Below, piece by piece: positions 9,957 to 18,498 of a stretch of DNA of 64,000 nucleotides. The stretch is taken from contig NZ_JAVKGO010000001.1 in assembly GCF_031432315.1 (NCBI RefSeq), positions 186,001 to 250,000 on the forward strand, given 5' to 3'. The position numbers and the translations under genes are program-made. How positions within the stretch are numbered: the first letter of the stretch is position 1; each line of letters starts with the position of its first letter. The stretch comes from Serpentinicella sp031432315 (GTDB taxonomy: Bacteria; Bacillota; Clostridia; Peptostreptococcales; Natronincolaceae). The notes under the pieces were generated by a model that was not told the origin of the DNA, did no database searches, and saw only the letters and a list, made by a program, of their open reading frames with translations.

Positions 9957-11228
9957 ATGATAACAAAGGCACCAAGAGGTACTCATGATGTATTACCAAG
10001 TGATGTATATAAATGGAATTATATAGAAAACATAGCTAAAAGCGTAGCAGAGAAATATGGTTTTAAAGAAATGAGAACACCTGTTTTTGAACATACTGAA
10101 CTTTTTGAAAGAGGTATTGGTGAAACAACAGATGTAGTTGAAAAAGAGATGTACACTTTTGAAGATAAAGGAAAAAGAAGTATTACATTAAAACCTGAAG
10201 GGACGGCATCCGTAGTAAGAACCTTTATAGAGCATAAACTATACGCCGATAGTCAGCCCACAAAGTTATTTTACATAACACCAGTTTTTAGATATGAAAA
10301 ACCTCAAGCAGGAAGGTACAGAGAGCACCATCAATTTGGAGTAGAGGTTTTTGGCGCATCAAATCCTTCAATTGATGCAGAAGTAATAAATTTAGCCATG
10401 ACCATCTATCAAAGCTTGGGGATAAAACAATTAGAGCTAAGGATTAATAATATTGGCTGTCCAATTTGTAGAGAAGCGTACCATAAAGAGCTAAAGAACT
10501 ATCTATCAGAAAAAGTTAATAATCTTTGTACAACCTGTCTAAGTAGATATGACCGTAATCCTATGAGAATTATTGACTGTAAAGTGGATAAATGTCAAGA
10601 ACAACTTACTGAAGTACCACTTATGATAGATCATATATGTGATGAGTGTCATGATCATTTCAACGAGCTGAAAAAATACTTGGAAGCATTAGAGATTAAC
10701 TATACTGTAGACCCTAAAATTGTAAGAGGTTTAGATTACTATACTAAAACTGCTTTCGAAATTATAACCGAAGAAGCTGGGAAAAAGGGAACATTATGTG
10801 GTGGTGGTCGATATGATAAACTTGTTGAGGACTGCGGTGGACCTAAGACTCCAGGAGTTGGATTTGGAATGGGATTAGAACGGGCTCTATTATCTTTAGA
10901 AAATCAGCAAATTGATATACCTAAACCCAAAAATACAGATGCTTTTATTGTTACAATGGGTGAATCAGCTTCATTAGTAGGGTTCAAACTTTTAAAAATG
11001 ATGAGAGACCAATCGATAAAAGCAGATCAAAATCATGTAACACGAAGTGTAAAAGCCCAGTTTAAATATGCAGATAAATTAAGTGCGACATATACGATTG
11101 TAATTGGCGATGAAGAAGTAAATAATAATGTCGTTTTATTAAAAAATATGCTTACTGGTGAACAAGAACAAGTTAGTTATGATGATGTTGTTAATATTCT
11201 TAAGGAAAGACTTATTGAAGGGGAGTAG
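9957..11228 (+). CDS. hisS: Histidyl-tRNA synthetase
   Basis: HisS is a class II synthetase charging tRNA-His. The 423-residue protein has motif 2 (FRYEKPQAGRYREHHQFG near residue 115), the histidine-binding HisA motif VRGLDYYT near residue 258, motif 3 GFGMGLERALL near residue 303, and a C-terminal anticodon-binding domain. A Cys-rich insertion (CPICREAY, CTTC, CDECH) is visible around residues 168-225 and may bind zinc. ATG 9957 follows the ribosome site TGGAGGA in the end of hemZ. aspS starts three bases after the stop. Confidence 0.97.
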   Translation: MITKAPRGTHDVLPSDVYKWNYIENIAKSVAEKYGFKEMRTPVFEHTELFERGIGETTDVVEKEMYTFEDKGKRSITLKPEGTASVVRTFIEHKLYADSQPTKLFYITPVFRYEKPQAGRYREHHQFGVEVFGASNPSIDAEVINLAMTIYQSLGIKQLELRINNIGCPICREAYHKELKNYLSEKVNNLCTTCLSRYDRNPMRIIDCKVDKCQEQLTEVPLMIDHICDECHDHFNELKKYLEALEINYTVDPKIVRGLDYYTKTAFEIITEEAGKKGTLCGGGRYDKLVEDCGGPKTPGVGFGMGLERALLSLENQQIDIPKPKNTDAFIVTMGESASLVGFKLLKMMRDQSIKADQNHVTRSVKAQFKYADKLSATYTIVIGDEEVNNNVVLLKNMLTGEQEQVSYDDVVNILKERLIEGE

Positions 11229-11231
11229 ATT

Positions 11232-12995
11232 ATGAAGAGGACGCATATGTGTGGTACACTAAATAACGAAAATATCGGTGACATTATAACCATAAGTGGA
11301 TGGGTACAAAAAAGAAGAGATTTAGGTGGATTAATATTCGTTGATCTAAGAGACCGCTCTGGAATTGTACAAGTAGTATATGATACTGATGTTTCAAAAG
11401 ATGCTTTTGAACTAGCCGAACAACTTGGATCAGAGTACGTTATAACAGTTACAGGAAAAGTTCATAAGAGAGAGTCTATCAATCCAAATATGCCTACGGG
11501 ACAGATTGAAGTGTTTGCAACTGATATGACTATACTGAACAAATCAGAAACACCACCAATTTATATAAAAGATGATGATGATGTATCAGAAAATCTAAGA
11601 TTAAAGTATCGGTATTTAGATTTAAGAAAACCATCTATGCAAAAAAACCTAATGATGCGTCATAAAGTGGGTAACACCATTAGAAACTTTTTAACTGAAG
11701 AAGGCTTCATAGAAATAGAAACGCCAATGCTAACAAAAACCACACCTGAAGGCGCGAGAGACTATTTAGTGCCAAGTAGAGTGAACCCAGGTAATTTTTA
11801 TGCGTTGCCTCAATCTCCACAACTTTTCAAACAATTACTCATGGTTTCGGGCATGGATCGATACTTTCAAATTGTGAAATGCTTTAGAGATGAAGACTTA
11901 CGAGCAGACCGGCAGCCAGAGTTTACTCAAATAGACTGTGAATTATCCTTTGTAGATACAGAAGATGTAATCGAAATAAACGAAAAACTAATAAAAAAAG
12001 TATTTAAAGACACCCTAGATGTAGACATTCAATTACCATTTAAACGACTAACATATGAAGAAGCTATGCGTCGTTATGGGTCAGATAAACCGGACACACG
12101 TTTTGGGTATGAATTAGTTGATGTTTCTGAACTAGTAAAGGAAAGTAACTTTAAAGTATTCTCTTCAACTGTTGAAAGCGGTGGAAGTGTTCAGTGTATT
12201 AATATTGAAAATCAGGCAGATAAATTTAGCCGAAAAGATATACAATCTTTAGAAGAATATGTTAAAAACTATGGTGCAAAAGGGTTAGCTTGGATGAAAG
12301 TAACAGAATCAGGAGTGAATTCACCTATAGCTAAGTTTTTCAATGAAGAAGAAGTAAATGAACTATTGAAGTTAACAAGTAGTACAGAGGGAGATTTACT
12401 TTTGTTTGTAGCAGATAAGCTACCAGTTGTACACGATGCTTTAGGACATTTAAGGCTTGAAGTTGCAAAAAGATTAGACATATTAAATCCACAGGAGTAT
12501 AATCTACTATGGGTTACTGAGTTTCCACTACTTGAGTATGATGAGGAAGAAAAAAGATACGTAGCAAAACATCATCCTTTTACTTCTCCAATGGATGAAG
12601 ATATTGATTTACTTGAAACAGAGCCAGGCAAAGTTAGAGCTAAAGCTTATGATATTGTCTTAAACGGACATGAAATAGGTGGCGGCAGCATGCGAATCTA
12701 CTCATCGGAATTACAACAAAAAATGTTTAGTGTACTAGGTTTTACAAAAGAAGAATCTTGGGAAAAGTTTGGTTTCCTAATGGAAGCTTTTAAATATGGA
12801 ACACCACCTCATGGTGGAATTGCATTTGGTTTTGATAGATTAGTAATGCTGTTAAGTGGTGAAGAAAATATACGACAAGTAATAGCATTCCCTAAAAATC
12901 AGAATGCAATTTGTCCTTTGACAAATGCACCTTCAAATCCTGATTTAAAGCAATTAGATGATTTGAAAATTAGCGTTAAAAACGAACAACATTGA
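11232..12995 (+). CDS. aspS: Aspartyl-tRNA synthetase
   Basis: AspS is a class IIb synthetase. The 587-residue bacterial form has an N-terminal OB-fold anticodon domain, motif 2 (FRDEDLRADRQPEFTQID near residue 215), the bacterial GAD insertion domain (about 300-420), and motif 3 GIAFGFDRLVMLL near residue 530. Because gatCAB is present in the same window, this enzyme could be either discriminating or non-discriminating for tRNA-Asn; the sequence alone does not decide. ATG 11232 follows AAGGGGAG inside the end of hisS. The 6S RNA promoter overlaps its stop codon. Confidence 0.97.
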   Translation: MKRTHMCGTLNNENIGDIITISGWVQKRRDLGGLIFVDLRDRSGIVQVVYDTDVSKDAFELAEQLGSEYVITVTGKVHKRESINPNMPTGQIEVFATDMTILNKSETPPIYIKDDDDVSENLRLKYRYLDLRKPSMQKNLMMRHKVGNTIRNFLTEEGFIEIETPMLTKTTPEGARDYLVPSRVNPGNFYALPQSPQLFKQLLMVSGMDRYFQIVKCFRDEDLRADRQPEFTQIDCELSFVDTEDVIEINEKLIKKVFKDTLDVDIQLPFKRLTYEEAMRRYGSDKPDTRFGYELVDVSELVKESNFKVFSSTVESGGSVQCINIENQADKFSRKDIQSLEEYVKNYGAKGLAWMKVTESGVNSPIAKFFNEEEVNELLKLTSSTEGDLLLFVADKLPVVHDALGHLRLEVAKRLDILNPQEYNLLWVTEFPLLEYDEEEKRYVAKHHPFTSPMDEDIDLLETEPGKVRAKAYDIVLNGHEIGGGSMRIYSSELQQKMFSVLGFTKEESWEKFGFLMEAFKYGTPPHGGIAFGFDRLVMLLSGEENIRQVIAFPKNQNAICPLTNAPSNPDLKQLDDLKISVKNEQH

Positions 12996-13020
12996 TAAAT
13001 GTCGAAAAGTATGCTATTAT
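12992..13020 (+). promoter_or_regulatory. Sigma-A promoter for 6S RNA
   Basis: TTGATA (12992-12997) overlaps the aspS stop codon and is followed after 17 bases by TATTAT (13015-13020). The predicted start is near 13027, just before the RNA's closing stem. Confidence 0.7.
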
Positions 13021-13039
13021 AGACTAAGAAAATTAATTA

Positions 13040-13220
13040 ATTAAAAACCTGCTGTGTGTGGTATACTCGTATAGTTTTGATCCAACATATTTACATTGGG
13101 AACTCGGGTTTGATTGTGGAATAAATGCCACCTTGGAGTGGAATTATGAAGGAATTAACAGAGTACCCACCTTCGAAAGAGGGTTTCAAAACAACCGAGT
13201 TACGGCATGGCGGGTAAAAC
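13040..13220 (+). ncRNA. ssrS: 6S RNA (SsrS), Firmicutes type
   Basis: 6S RNA binds the sigma-A RNA polymerase holoenzyme and mimics an open promoter. Three lines support it. The closing stem ACCTGCTGTG (13047-13056) pairs over ten positions with CATGGCGGGT (13206-13215), allowing G-T pairs. GTTTTGA (13073-13079) pairs with TCAAAAC in the 3' half, flanking a large unpaired bubble, as in B. subtilis 6S-1. The location between aspS and tcdA (yrvM) is the known position of 6S-1 in Bacillus. A dedicated promoter and terminator bracket it. The transcript probably begins near 13027. A 60-codon open frame across it is spurious. Confidence 0.88.
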
Positions 13221-13232
13221 TTAAGTTTTTAG

Positions 13233-13266
13233 ATTCCTAATATTATTAACGATTAGGAATTTTTTG
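13233..13266 (+). terminator. Intrinsic terminator of 6S RNA
   Basis: A perfect 9-bp stem, ATTCCTAAT (13233-13241) with ATTAGGAAT (13252-13260), is followed by TTTTTG. Confidence 0.85.
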
Positions 13267-13305
13267 TGTTTAAATATTAAGATAAAAGAAAAAATATAAC
13301 GAATG

Positions 13306-13314
13306 TGATATACT
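13306..13314 (+). promoter_or_regulatory. Extended -10 promoter for tcdA
   Basis: TGATATACT (13306-13314 as TG-A-TATACT) is an extended -10 element 40 bases before the tcdA start; no good -35 is visible. Confidence 0.4.
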
Positions 13315-13353
13315 TTATATAAGAAAAGAATTAAGCATCAAGGGAGGAAGACA

Positions 13354-14106
13354 ATGGCACTACATTCTTTTTCAAGGTCAGAACTACTTATTGGAACAGA
13401 AGGGTTAGATAAGTTAAAAAAATCAAAGGTTGCAGTTTTTGGCATAGGAGGAGTAGGAACATTTACTGTAGAAGCGTTAGCTAGAACAGGAGTAGGCAGT
13501 TTTGTGCTTATAGATGATGATGACATATGCTTAACAAATATAAATAGACAAATACATGCTACTCGCTCAACAGTGGGAAAAGCAAAAGTCGAAGTAATGA
13601 AAGATCGTATTTTAGACATAAACCCTAAAGCAAAAGTAACTGTATTTAAAGAGCTATATACAAGTGAAAGTGCTGAAAGGATCCTAGATGATAGTTATGA
13701 CTATGTAGTCGATGCTATCGATATGGTTACATCAAAAATAGACTTAGTAGTGAGATGTAAAGAGAAAAGTTTACCTATTATAAGTAGTATGGGTGCAGGT
13801 AATAAATTAGATCCTACAAAATTTGAAGTATCTGATATCTACAATACGACAATATGTCCTTTAGCAAAAGTTTTGAGAAAAGAATTAAGAAAACGAAATG
13901 TAACAGATCTGAAAGTCGTTTATTCAAAAGAAAAACCCATAGTCCCACATACAATAAAAAGTGATTGCAAAACAGATTGTATATGCACAAATAAGGAGCG
14001 TACTTGTACAGTAAGACATCAAATACCAGGTAGTGTTGCTTTTGTACCATCAGTAGTAGGCCTTATATTAGCATCAGTGGTAGTTAGAGATTTAATTAGC
14101 AAATAA
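13354..14106 (+). CDS. tcdA: tRNA threonylcarbamoyladenosine dehydratase TcdA
   Basis: TcdA is an E1-like, ATP-dependent enzyme that cyclises t6A to ct6A at tRNA position 37. The 250-residue protein has the ThiF/E1 nucleotide-binding loop GIGGVGTFTVEALARTG near residue 31, the DINRQ-like NINRQ arginine motif near residue 68, DAIDMVTSK, and the family-specific GSVAFVPSVVGL C-terminal segment. A Cys cluster (CKTDCICTNKERTC, about 208-221) resembles the Cys-bearing insertion of the group. ATG 13354 has a GGGAGGAAG site. The aspS-6S RNA-tcdA order matches that of Bacillus. Confidence 0.93.
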   Translation: MALHSFSRSELLIGTEGLDKLKKSKVAVFGIGGVGTFTVEALARTGVGSFVLIDDDDICLTNINRQIHATRSTVGKAKVEVMKDRILDINPKAKVTVFKELYTSESAERILDDSYDYVVDAIDMVTSKIDLVVRCKEKSLPIISSMGAGNKLDPTKFEVSDIYNTTICPLAKVLRKELRKRNVTDLKVVYSKEKPIVPHTIKSDCKTDCICTNKERTCTVRHQIPGSVAFVPSVVGLILASVVVRDLISK

Positions 14107-14117
14107 GGAGTGGTATT

Positions 14118-14537
14118 TTGAAACGACAAGGAACAGTAACACAAATTTTAGGAGATAATGCAAAAGTTCAAATAAGAAGACATTCAAGCTGTGAAAAATG
14201 TAATGCATGCAGTGCCGGCCGTGAAAAATCAATGGAAGTAATTGCAATTAACAAGGTAAATGCACAGGTTGGTGAAGAAGTTAGCCTTGATCTAGAGAGC
14301 CAAAACGTACTAAAAGCAGCATTTATAATATATATGATACCTTTAATTACACTTCTTGTAGGAATTTCAATATCTATGGCATTATTTAGTAGACTGGATA
14401 CTAGAATTAATGTAGAAATGATATCAGCAATCATTGGGGTTTTATCAATGGCATTAACATTTGTTATAATACGGTCAAAAAACAAGCAATTAGAGTCAAA
14501 AGGAAAGTATACACCAATTATAAGTGAAATCATTTAA
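14118..14537 (+). CDS. RseC/MucC-like membrane protein with Cys motif
   Basis: This 139-residue protein has the SoxR-reducing/RseC (MucC) family pattern: an N-terminal cytoplasmic part with CEKCNACSAG near residue 21-30 and two central membrane helices (about residues 72-94 and 100-118). Family members often accompany Rnf-type electron transport, and the Cys motif may bind a metal or Fe-S centre; neither is shown here. The start is TTG 14118, seven bases after AAGGAG (14105-14110), and it is 11 bases downstream of tcdA, so the two are probably cotranscribed. Confidence 0.8.
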   Translation: MKRQGTVTQILGDNAKVQIRRHSSCEKCNACSAGREKSMEVIAINKVNAQVGEEVSLDLESQNVLKAAFIIYMIPLITLLVGISISMALFSRLDTRINVEMISAIIGVLSMALTFVIIRSKNKQLESKGKYTPIISEII

Positions 14538-14556
14538 AGATAGACTATAATATTCT

Positions 14557-14602
14557 ATAGAAAAACACTTGCATTATACTTTAACGCAAGTGTTTTTTTC
14601 TA
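14557..14602. terminator. Bidirectional terminator between rseC-like gene and exporter genes
   Basis: A 12-bp stem (14561-14572 with 14586-14597) has A-rich and T-rich flanks on both sides, so it can serve both convergent transcripts. The stop codon of the minus-strand exporter gene lies in the loop. Confidence 0.85.
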
Positions 14603-15033
14603 TAAGGTTTTCTACTTTTTCTAAATGTGTTTATTGAAAGAACAATAGTAAGGGCACCTGCAATTGCAATTGAAATGAGTAAAGATTCGCTTCCATAAGT
14701 AGCTGCAGAATCATAATTTTTATCAATGATCGAGAGCATTGTGTAGTATAATCCGTAGCCTGGAACCAAAGGCACAATCCCAGGTATAATATACATAGTT
14801 ATAGGATTTCTATATAATACTGCAAATATCTCACCTATGACTGCTATAGCAAAAGAAGCTACAAAAGTGGCTAATACGGATGAATCAGTTAAGTTAAAAA
14901 ATAAATTATATAATACCCATCCAACGCCCCCGCCTAAGCCAGCTTTAAATAAAGATGATTTGGGAACATTAAATAACACGCCAAAACCAACAGTACAAAT
15001 TATAGCAAAAAAGAAGTTATAAATATAAATCAT
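14581..15033 (-). CDS. ThrE-type threonine/serine exporter, small subunit
   Basis: The 150-residue membrane protein has four or five hydrophobic segments and matches the ThrE_2 (DUF3815) half of split threonine/serine exporters. In actinobacterial ThrE both halves are fused; Firmicutes commonly keep two genes. Its ATG overlaps the stop of the upstream larger subunit by four bases (ATGA), with GGAGG just before, which implies translational coupling and equal expression. A basic tail (RKSRKPYRKK) ends the protein. Confidence 0.85.
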   Translation of the reverse strand: MIYIYNFFFAIICTVGFGVLFNVPKSSLFKAGLGGGVGWVLYNLFFNLTDSSVLATFVASFAIAVIGEIFAVLYRNPITMYIIPGIVPLVPGYGLYYTMLSIIDKNYDSAATYGSESLLISIAIAGALTIVLSINTFRKSRKPYRKKHLR

Positions 15034-15821
15034 ATTAATTGGCCTCCTGTTATTAGAATCCAGACTTGTAAAACAAATCCGACGCCGAAAGCGATAGAAG
15101 TAGCAATTATTAGAGCTTCAATTCCCTTAGCCAAACCAGAAACTAAATCCCCAGTAATAGAGTCCCTAACTGCATTAGTTATAGCTACACCAGGAACCAT
15201 AACCATAATTGCGCCGACAATGACAACATCAACATTAACATTGACACTAATATAAGAAGTTAATATTGCCCCTAATGCAGCTACAACCCCTCCAGATATA
15301 TTTGTTAAGAAAGGAGGAAAATAGATTTTATATAAACTTTTAACGACGAAGGTAACAATTATACTAGTTAAAAGAGCTGCTGCAAACTCGTAAATATTAG
15401 CACCAAACAATATAGAAACGAATGCACTTGCAATCCCACCACATAGAGCATGTACTAGAGTTGAGTAGGGTTCAATAGCATCAATTTCTTTTAAGGTTTT
15501 CATGGCTTCTTCAATAGTCATTTCACCTTGTACAAACTTTCTAGAAAAGTCATTAACCTTAGCAACTTTGTTTAGATTTATACTTCGTGTGTTAATTCGT
15601 TTTATATAGCTTGTGATATCCTCAGTACGTTCTCCTTCATTATCAATGGTAACAAAGATCCCTGTTGGCGTAACATACGAATCAATATATCTAAATTTTC
15701 TAGAATGACATAATCTATAAATGGTATCCTCTACTCTATAAGCTTCGGCACCACTTTTAAGCATAATTTCCCCTGCGTATAAAGCCATTATTAATAATTT
15801 TTTATTAAAAGTAGAACTCAT
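15030..15821 (-). CDS. ThrE-type threonine/serine exporter, large subunit
   Basis: This 263-residue DUF1212 (ThrE) protein has an N-terminal cytoplasmic domain of about 120 residues, including the conserved SGAEAYRVEDTI stretch near residue 18, and about five C-terminal membrane helices. It is expected to pair with the small subunit to export threonine or serine, or a dipeptide. ATG 15821 has a GGAGGG site. The gene is transcribed divergently from glyA, whose product interconverts serine and glycine; a shared role in serine balance is a reasonable inference but not shown. Confidence 0.85.
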   Translation of the reverse strand: MSSTFNKKLLIMALYAGEIMLKSGAEAYRVEDTIYRLCHSRKFRYIDSYVTPTGIFVTIDNEGERTEDITSYIKRINTRSINLNKVAKVNDFSRKFVQGEMTIEEAMKTLKEIDAIEPYSTLVHALCGGIASAFVSILFGANIYEFAAALLTSIIVTFVVKSLYKIYFPPFLTNISGGVVAALGAILTSYISVNVNVDVVIVGAIMVMVPGVAITNAVRDSITGDLVSGLAKGIEALIIATSIAFGVGFVLQVWILITGGQLI

Positions 15822-15949
15822 ATATATAACCCTCCGAAAAATATTACAATTTCCATAATAATTAATGTTATCATAGGATATGAAAAAAATAAAATACTAA
15901 TACTAAAATATATATTATATTTTACATAGAGTTAAAATCTTGTCAATTG

Positions 15950-15978
15950 TTGCAATATTATGTAAAAAAAACTATAAT
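15950..15978 (+). promoter_or_regulatory. Sigma-A promoter for glyA
   Basis: TTGCAA (15950-15955), a 17-base spacer and consensus TATAAT (15973-15978) lie 36 bases before the glyA start. Confidence 0.7.
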
Positions 15979-16013
15979 GTATTTAATGTTTAGTATGAAG
16001 GGAGTACATATAT

Positions 16014-17243
16014 ATGGATTTTAATGAATTGAAAAAAACAGATTCAGAAATATTTGAGGTAATAGAAAGAGAAACAAATAGACAAAGAGAAAAAATTGAA
16101 TTGATTGCCTCAGAAAATTTTGTTTCTAAATCAGTAATGGAAGCAATGGGCAGCCAATTAACAAATAAATATGCTGAAGGGTATCCAGGTAAAAGGTATT
16201 ATGGTGGTTGCGAGGAAGTAGATATAGCTGAAGATATAGCAAGAAATAGATTAAAGAAGTTATTTAATGCAGATCATGCAAATGTACAACCCCACTCAGG
16301 AGCTAATGCAAATCTTGGTGTTTATTTAGCAGTATTAAATCCTGGAGATACTGTTCTAGGTATGAACCTGTCTCATGGAGGACACTTAACTCATGGAAGT
16401 CCTGTTAACATTTCAGGGAAATACTATAATTTTGAATCTTATGGAGTAGACAGCAAATCCCAAAAAATCGATTATGAAGAAGTTAAGAGAATAGCGAAAG
16501 AAACACAACCAAAACTTATTGTAGCTGGAGCAAGTGCATACCCAAGGAAAATTGATTTTAAAATTTTTAGAGAAATAGCAGATGAGGTCGGTGCATATCT
16601 AATGGTAGATATGGCACATATAGCCGGTTTAGTTGCTGCTGGATTACACCAAAATCCTTGTGATTATGCAGATTTTGTTACTACTACAACCCATAAAACA
16701 TTAAGAGGCCCCCGAGGAGGAGCTATTTTGTGCAAAGAAAAATATGCGCAAATGATTGATAAAGCAATTTTTCCTGGGTTACAAGGTGGTCCTTTAATGC
16801 ATGTTATTGCTTCTAAAGCAGTTTCATTTAAAGAAGCACTTAGCCCAGCGTTTAAATCTTATCAAGAACAAGTAGTCAAAAACGCAAAAATACTAGCTGA
16901 AGAATTAATAAATAAAGGCTTTGATCTAGTATCTGGAGGAACAGATAATCATTTAGTCTTGATAGATCTGAGAAATAAAAATATAACTGGAAAAGATGCA
17001 GAGATTCTACTAGATGAAATAGGCATTACAGTAAATAAAAACACAATTCCATTTGATCCACAAAGTCCATTTGTTACAAGTGGAGTCAGAATAGGCACCC
17101 CAGCGGTAACCACTAGAGGTATGCTGGAAAATGACATGAGTACTATTGCGGATATTATATCAACAATTATTACTAATCCTGAAGATAAAGTAAAAGCAAG
17201 ATCAATGGTAAAAGACCTATGTGATAAATATCCTTTATACTAA
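16014..17243 (+). CDS. glyA: Serine hydroxymethyltransferase
   Basis: GlyA converts serine and tetrahydrofolate to glycine and 5,10-methylene-tetrahydrofolate using PLP. The 409-residue protein contains LIASENFVS, the YAEGYPGKRYYGGCE substrate region, and the PLP lysine in TTTTHKTLRGPRGG near residue 225. ATG 16014 follows AAGGGAG (15998-16004). It is a single-gene unit with its own promoter and terminator. Confidence 0.98.
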   Translation: MDFNELKKTDSEIFEVIERETNRQREKIELIASENFVSKSVMEAMGSQLTNKYAEGYPGKRYYGGCEEVDIAEDIARNRLKKLFNADHANVQPHSGANANLGVYLAVLNPGDTVLGMNLSHGGHLTHGSPVNISGKYYNFESYGVDSKSQKIDYEEVKRIAKETQPKLIVAGASAYPRKIDFKIFREIADEVGAYLMVDMAHIAGLVAAGLHQNPCDYADFVTTTTHKTLRGPRGGAILCKEKYAQMIDKAIFPGLQGGPLMHVIASKAVSFKEALSPAFKSYQEQVVKNAKILAEELINKGFDLVSGGTDNHLVLIDLRNKNITGKDAEILLDEIGITVNKNTIPFDPQSPFVTSGVRIGTPAVTTRGMLENDMSTIADIISTIITNPEDKVKARSMVKDLCDKYPLY

Positions 17244-17254
17244 TTATGTTAGAT

Positions 17255-17294
17255 AAAAAAGACAATTATATTTCTATATAATTGTCTTTTTTTT
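17255..17294 (+). terminator. Intrinsic terminator of glyA
   Basis: GACAATTATA (17261-17270) pairs with TATAATTGTC (17277-17286) and is followed by eight T residues. Confidence 0.88.
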
Positions 17295-17306
17295 GTAATA
17301 TATTTT

Positions 17307-17338
17307 CCCCCTTAAAAATAATATTTTACTACTGGGGG
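17307..17338 (+). promoter_or_regulatory. Shine-Dalgarno-masking hairpin
   Basis: CCCCC (17307-17311) can pair with the GGGGG ribosome site (17334-17338) of the next gene, with an inner A/T stem (AAAAT with ATTTT) between them. The nested form resembles the hairpin before the penicillin-binding protein gene at 53.2 kb. Confidence 0.4.
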
Positions 17339-17345
17339 TGTACAC

Positions 17346-18407
17346 ATGAAAAACCAAGAAGAAAGAAAAATAATGGAAATACTATATAAAGACATTTCAT
17401 TAAAGTGTATGCAAAATAACATTGATTTAACGGAGTTTACTAATTTTTTATATGAAAAATCTACAAATCCAATAAAAAATAAAGATACAAAAAGTTATAT
17501 GATAAAAGAACTTAAAAATTTAATTAAAAAAGTAGAGATGATTAATGAAAATGATCAAGATAAATTAGAACTTAAAAAAGGTAAAGACAGTATTCTAGTA
17601 ATGCCTTTAAGCACAGTCAAAAGAAAAATACCTGAATATATTGTTTTTGAGATAGAAAAATTAAAATCTTTAAATTTATATGACGAGAAATTTTTCTATT
17701 TGATTATTACAAGGAAAGATATAGTAGGTTATATAGGCATGAATAAAAACAATGAGCCCTTACCATATGGAAGTTATATGTTTATTCATACACTTAAAAT
17801 AGATAATCAGTACTTAAACAAACTGAATTTAAGCTATGTATTTAATTATTTAGAAAAGGTGATAAAAAAAGAAAAAATATATAATATTGACATTAGTACA
17901 AAGTATATTGAAAAAAATATATTTCAATATTTTGGATATAAACCTTTTGCAACAACAATTGTATACGCCCATGCTATAACGAAAAACAGTTTAAAGAATA
18001 GTGAAATAATGCTAGAGGAAGTAGCGTTTTCCCTAGACTTTATTGAATCATCCATAAGTCTAAATCATTGCGAACCAGTTAAATCAATTAGCAATGTATT
18101 TAAACAAACAAATAAAAAAAATATTAAAAAATACATTTGTAAAGAAAATGATGTTAACATAATACTGTTATTGTCAAATAAAGTTGTTCATATATATTTC
18201 TTTGCAAGCGCAGACTTTATTTTTATAAATAATGATGGATTAAATTTATTGGATAGAATGCTAAAACATCTAGTAGATAATGATAGCTTTTTCAAAAATG
18301 AAAACGCTTCAAAATACTTAGTAGGTATGCCACAGGAGTTTATCCGTCTAGAAAATCCAGAAAAAATATCAGAGTATCAATGGTTTCGTAAATTTTTATC
18401 TAAATAA
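17346..18407 (+). CDS. Uncharacterised protein with a possible GNAT-like domain
   Basis: I do not recognise this 353-residue, lysine-rich protein as a named family. Residues 1-80 look helical. The middle (about 95-210) has the rhythm of a GCN5-type acetyltransferase: DIVGYIGM strand, a hydrophobic strand with FIHTLKI, the helix LNLSYVFNYLEKVIKKEKI, and FQYFGYKPF, which resembles the usual late YxxxGF segment. No clear acetyl-CoA loop is visible, so activity is doubtful. The C-terminal third is unassigned. ATG 17346 has a GGGGGTG site that may be masked by a hairpin. It is a monocistronic unit facing the next gene. Confidence 0.75.
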   Translation: MKNQEERKIMEILYKDISLKCMQNNIDLTEFTNFLYEKSTNPIKNKDTKSYMIKELKNLIKKVEMINENDQDKLELKKGKDSILVMPLSTVKRKIPEYIVFEIEKLKSLNLYDEKFFYLIITRKDIVGYIGMNKNNEPLPYGSYMFIHTLKIDNQYLNKLNLSYVFNYLEKVIKKEKIYNIDISTKYIEKNIFQYFGYKPFATTIVYAHAITKNSLKNSEIMLEEVAFSLDFIESSISLNHCEPVKSISNVFKQTNKKNIKKYICKENDVNIILLLSNKVVHIYFFASADFIFINNDGLNLLDRMLKHLVDNDSFFKNENASKYLVGMPQEFIRLENPEKISEYQWFRKFLSK

Positions 18408-18463
18408 AAAAACCTCCAAAGCAGACTCAGTAATTTTTAAAATTACTGAGTCTGCTTTGGAGG
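18405..18463 (-). terminator. Long-palindrome terminator (minus strand, possibly bidirectional)
   Basis: A near-perfect 25-bp inverted repeat (18413-18437 with 18439-18463) separates two convergent genes. Read on the minus strand it ends in GGAGG followed by seven T residues, a proper terminator; on the plus strand there is no T-run. Confidence 0.8.
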
Positions 18464-18498
18464 GATCACATAACACCATCACCACTTTTTTTATAGGA

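Noticed and set aside
13058..13240. A 60-codon open frame (starting VYSYSF) between aspS and tcdA
   Set aside because: It lies wholly inside the 6S RNA, has no ribosome site and its stop falls in the terminator.
14837..15022. Plus-strand open frame inside the exporter gene
   Set aside because: It is antisense to a well-supported membrane protein and has no ribosome site.
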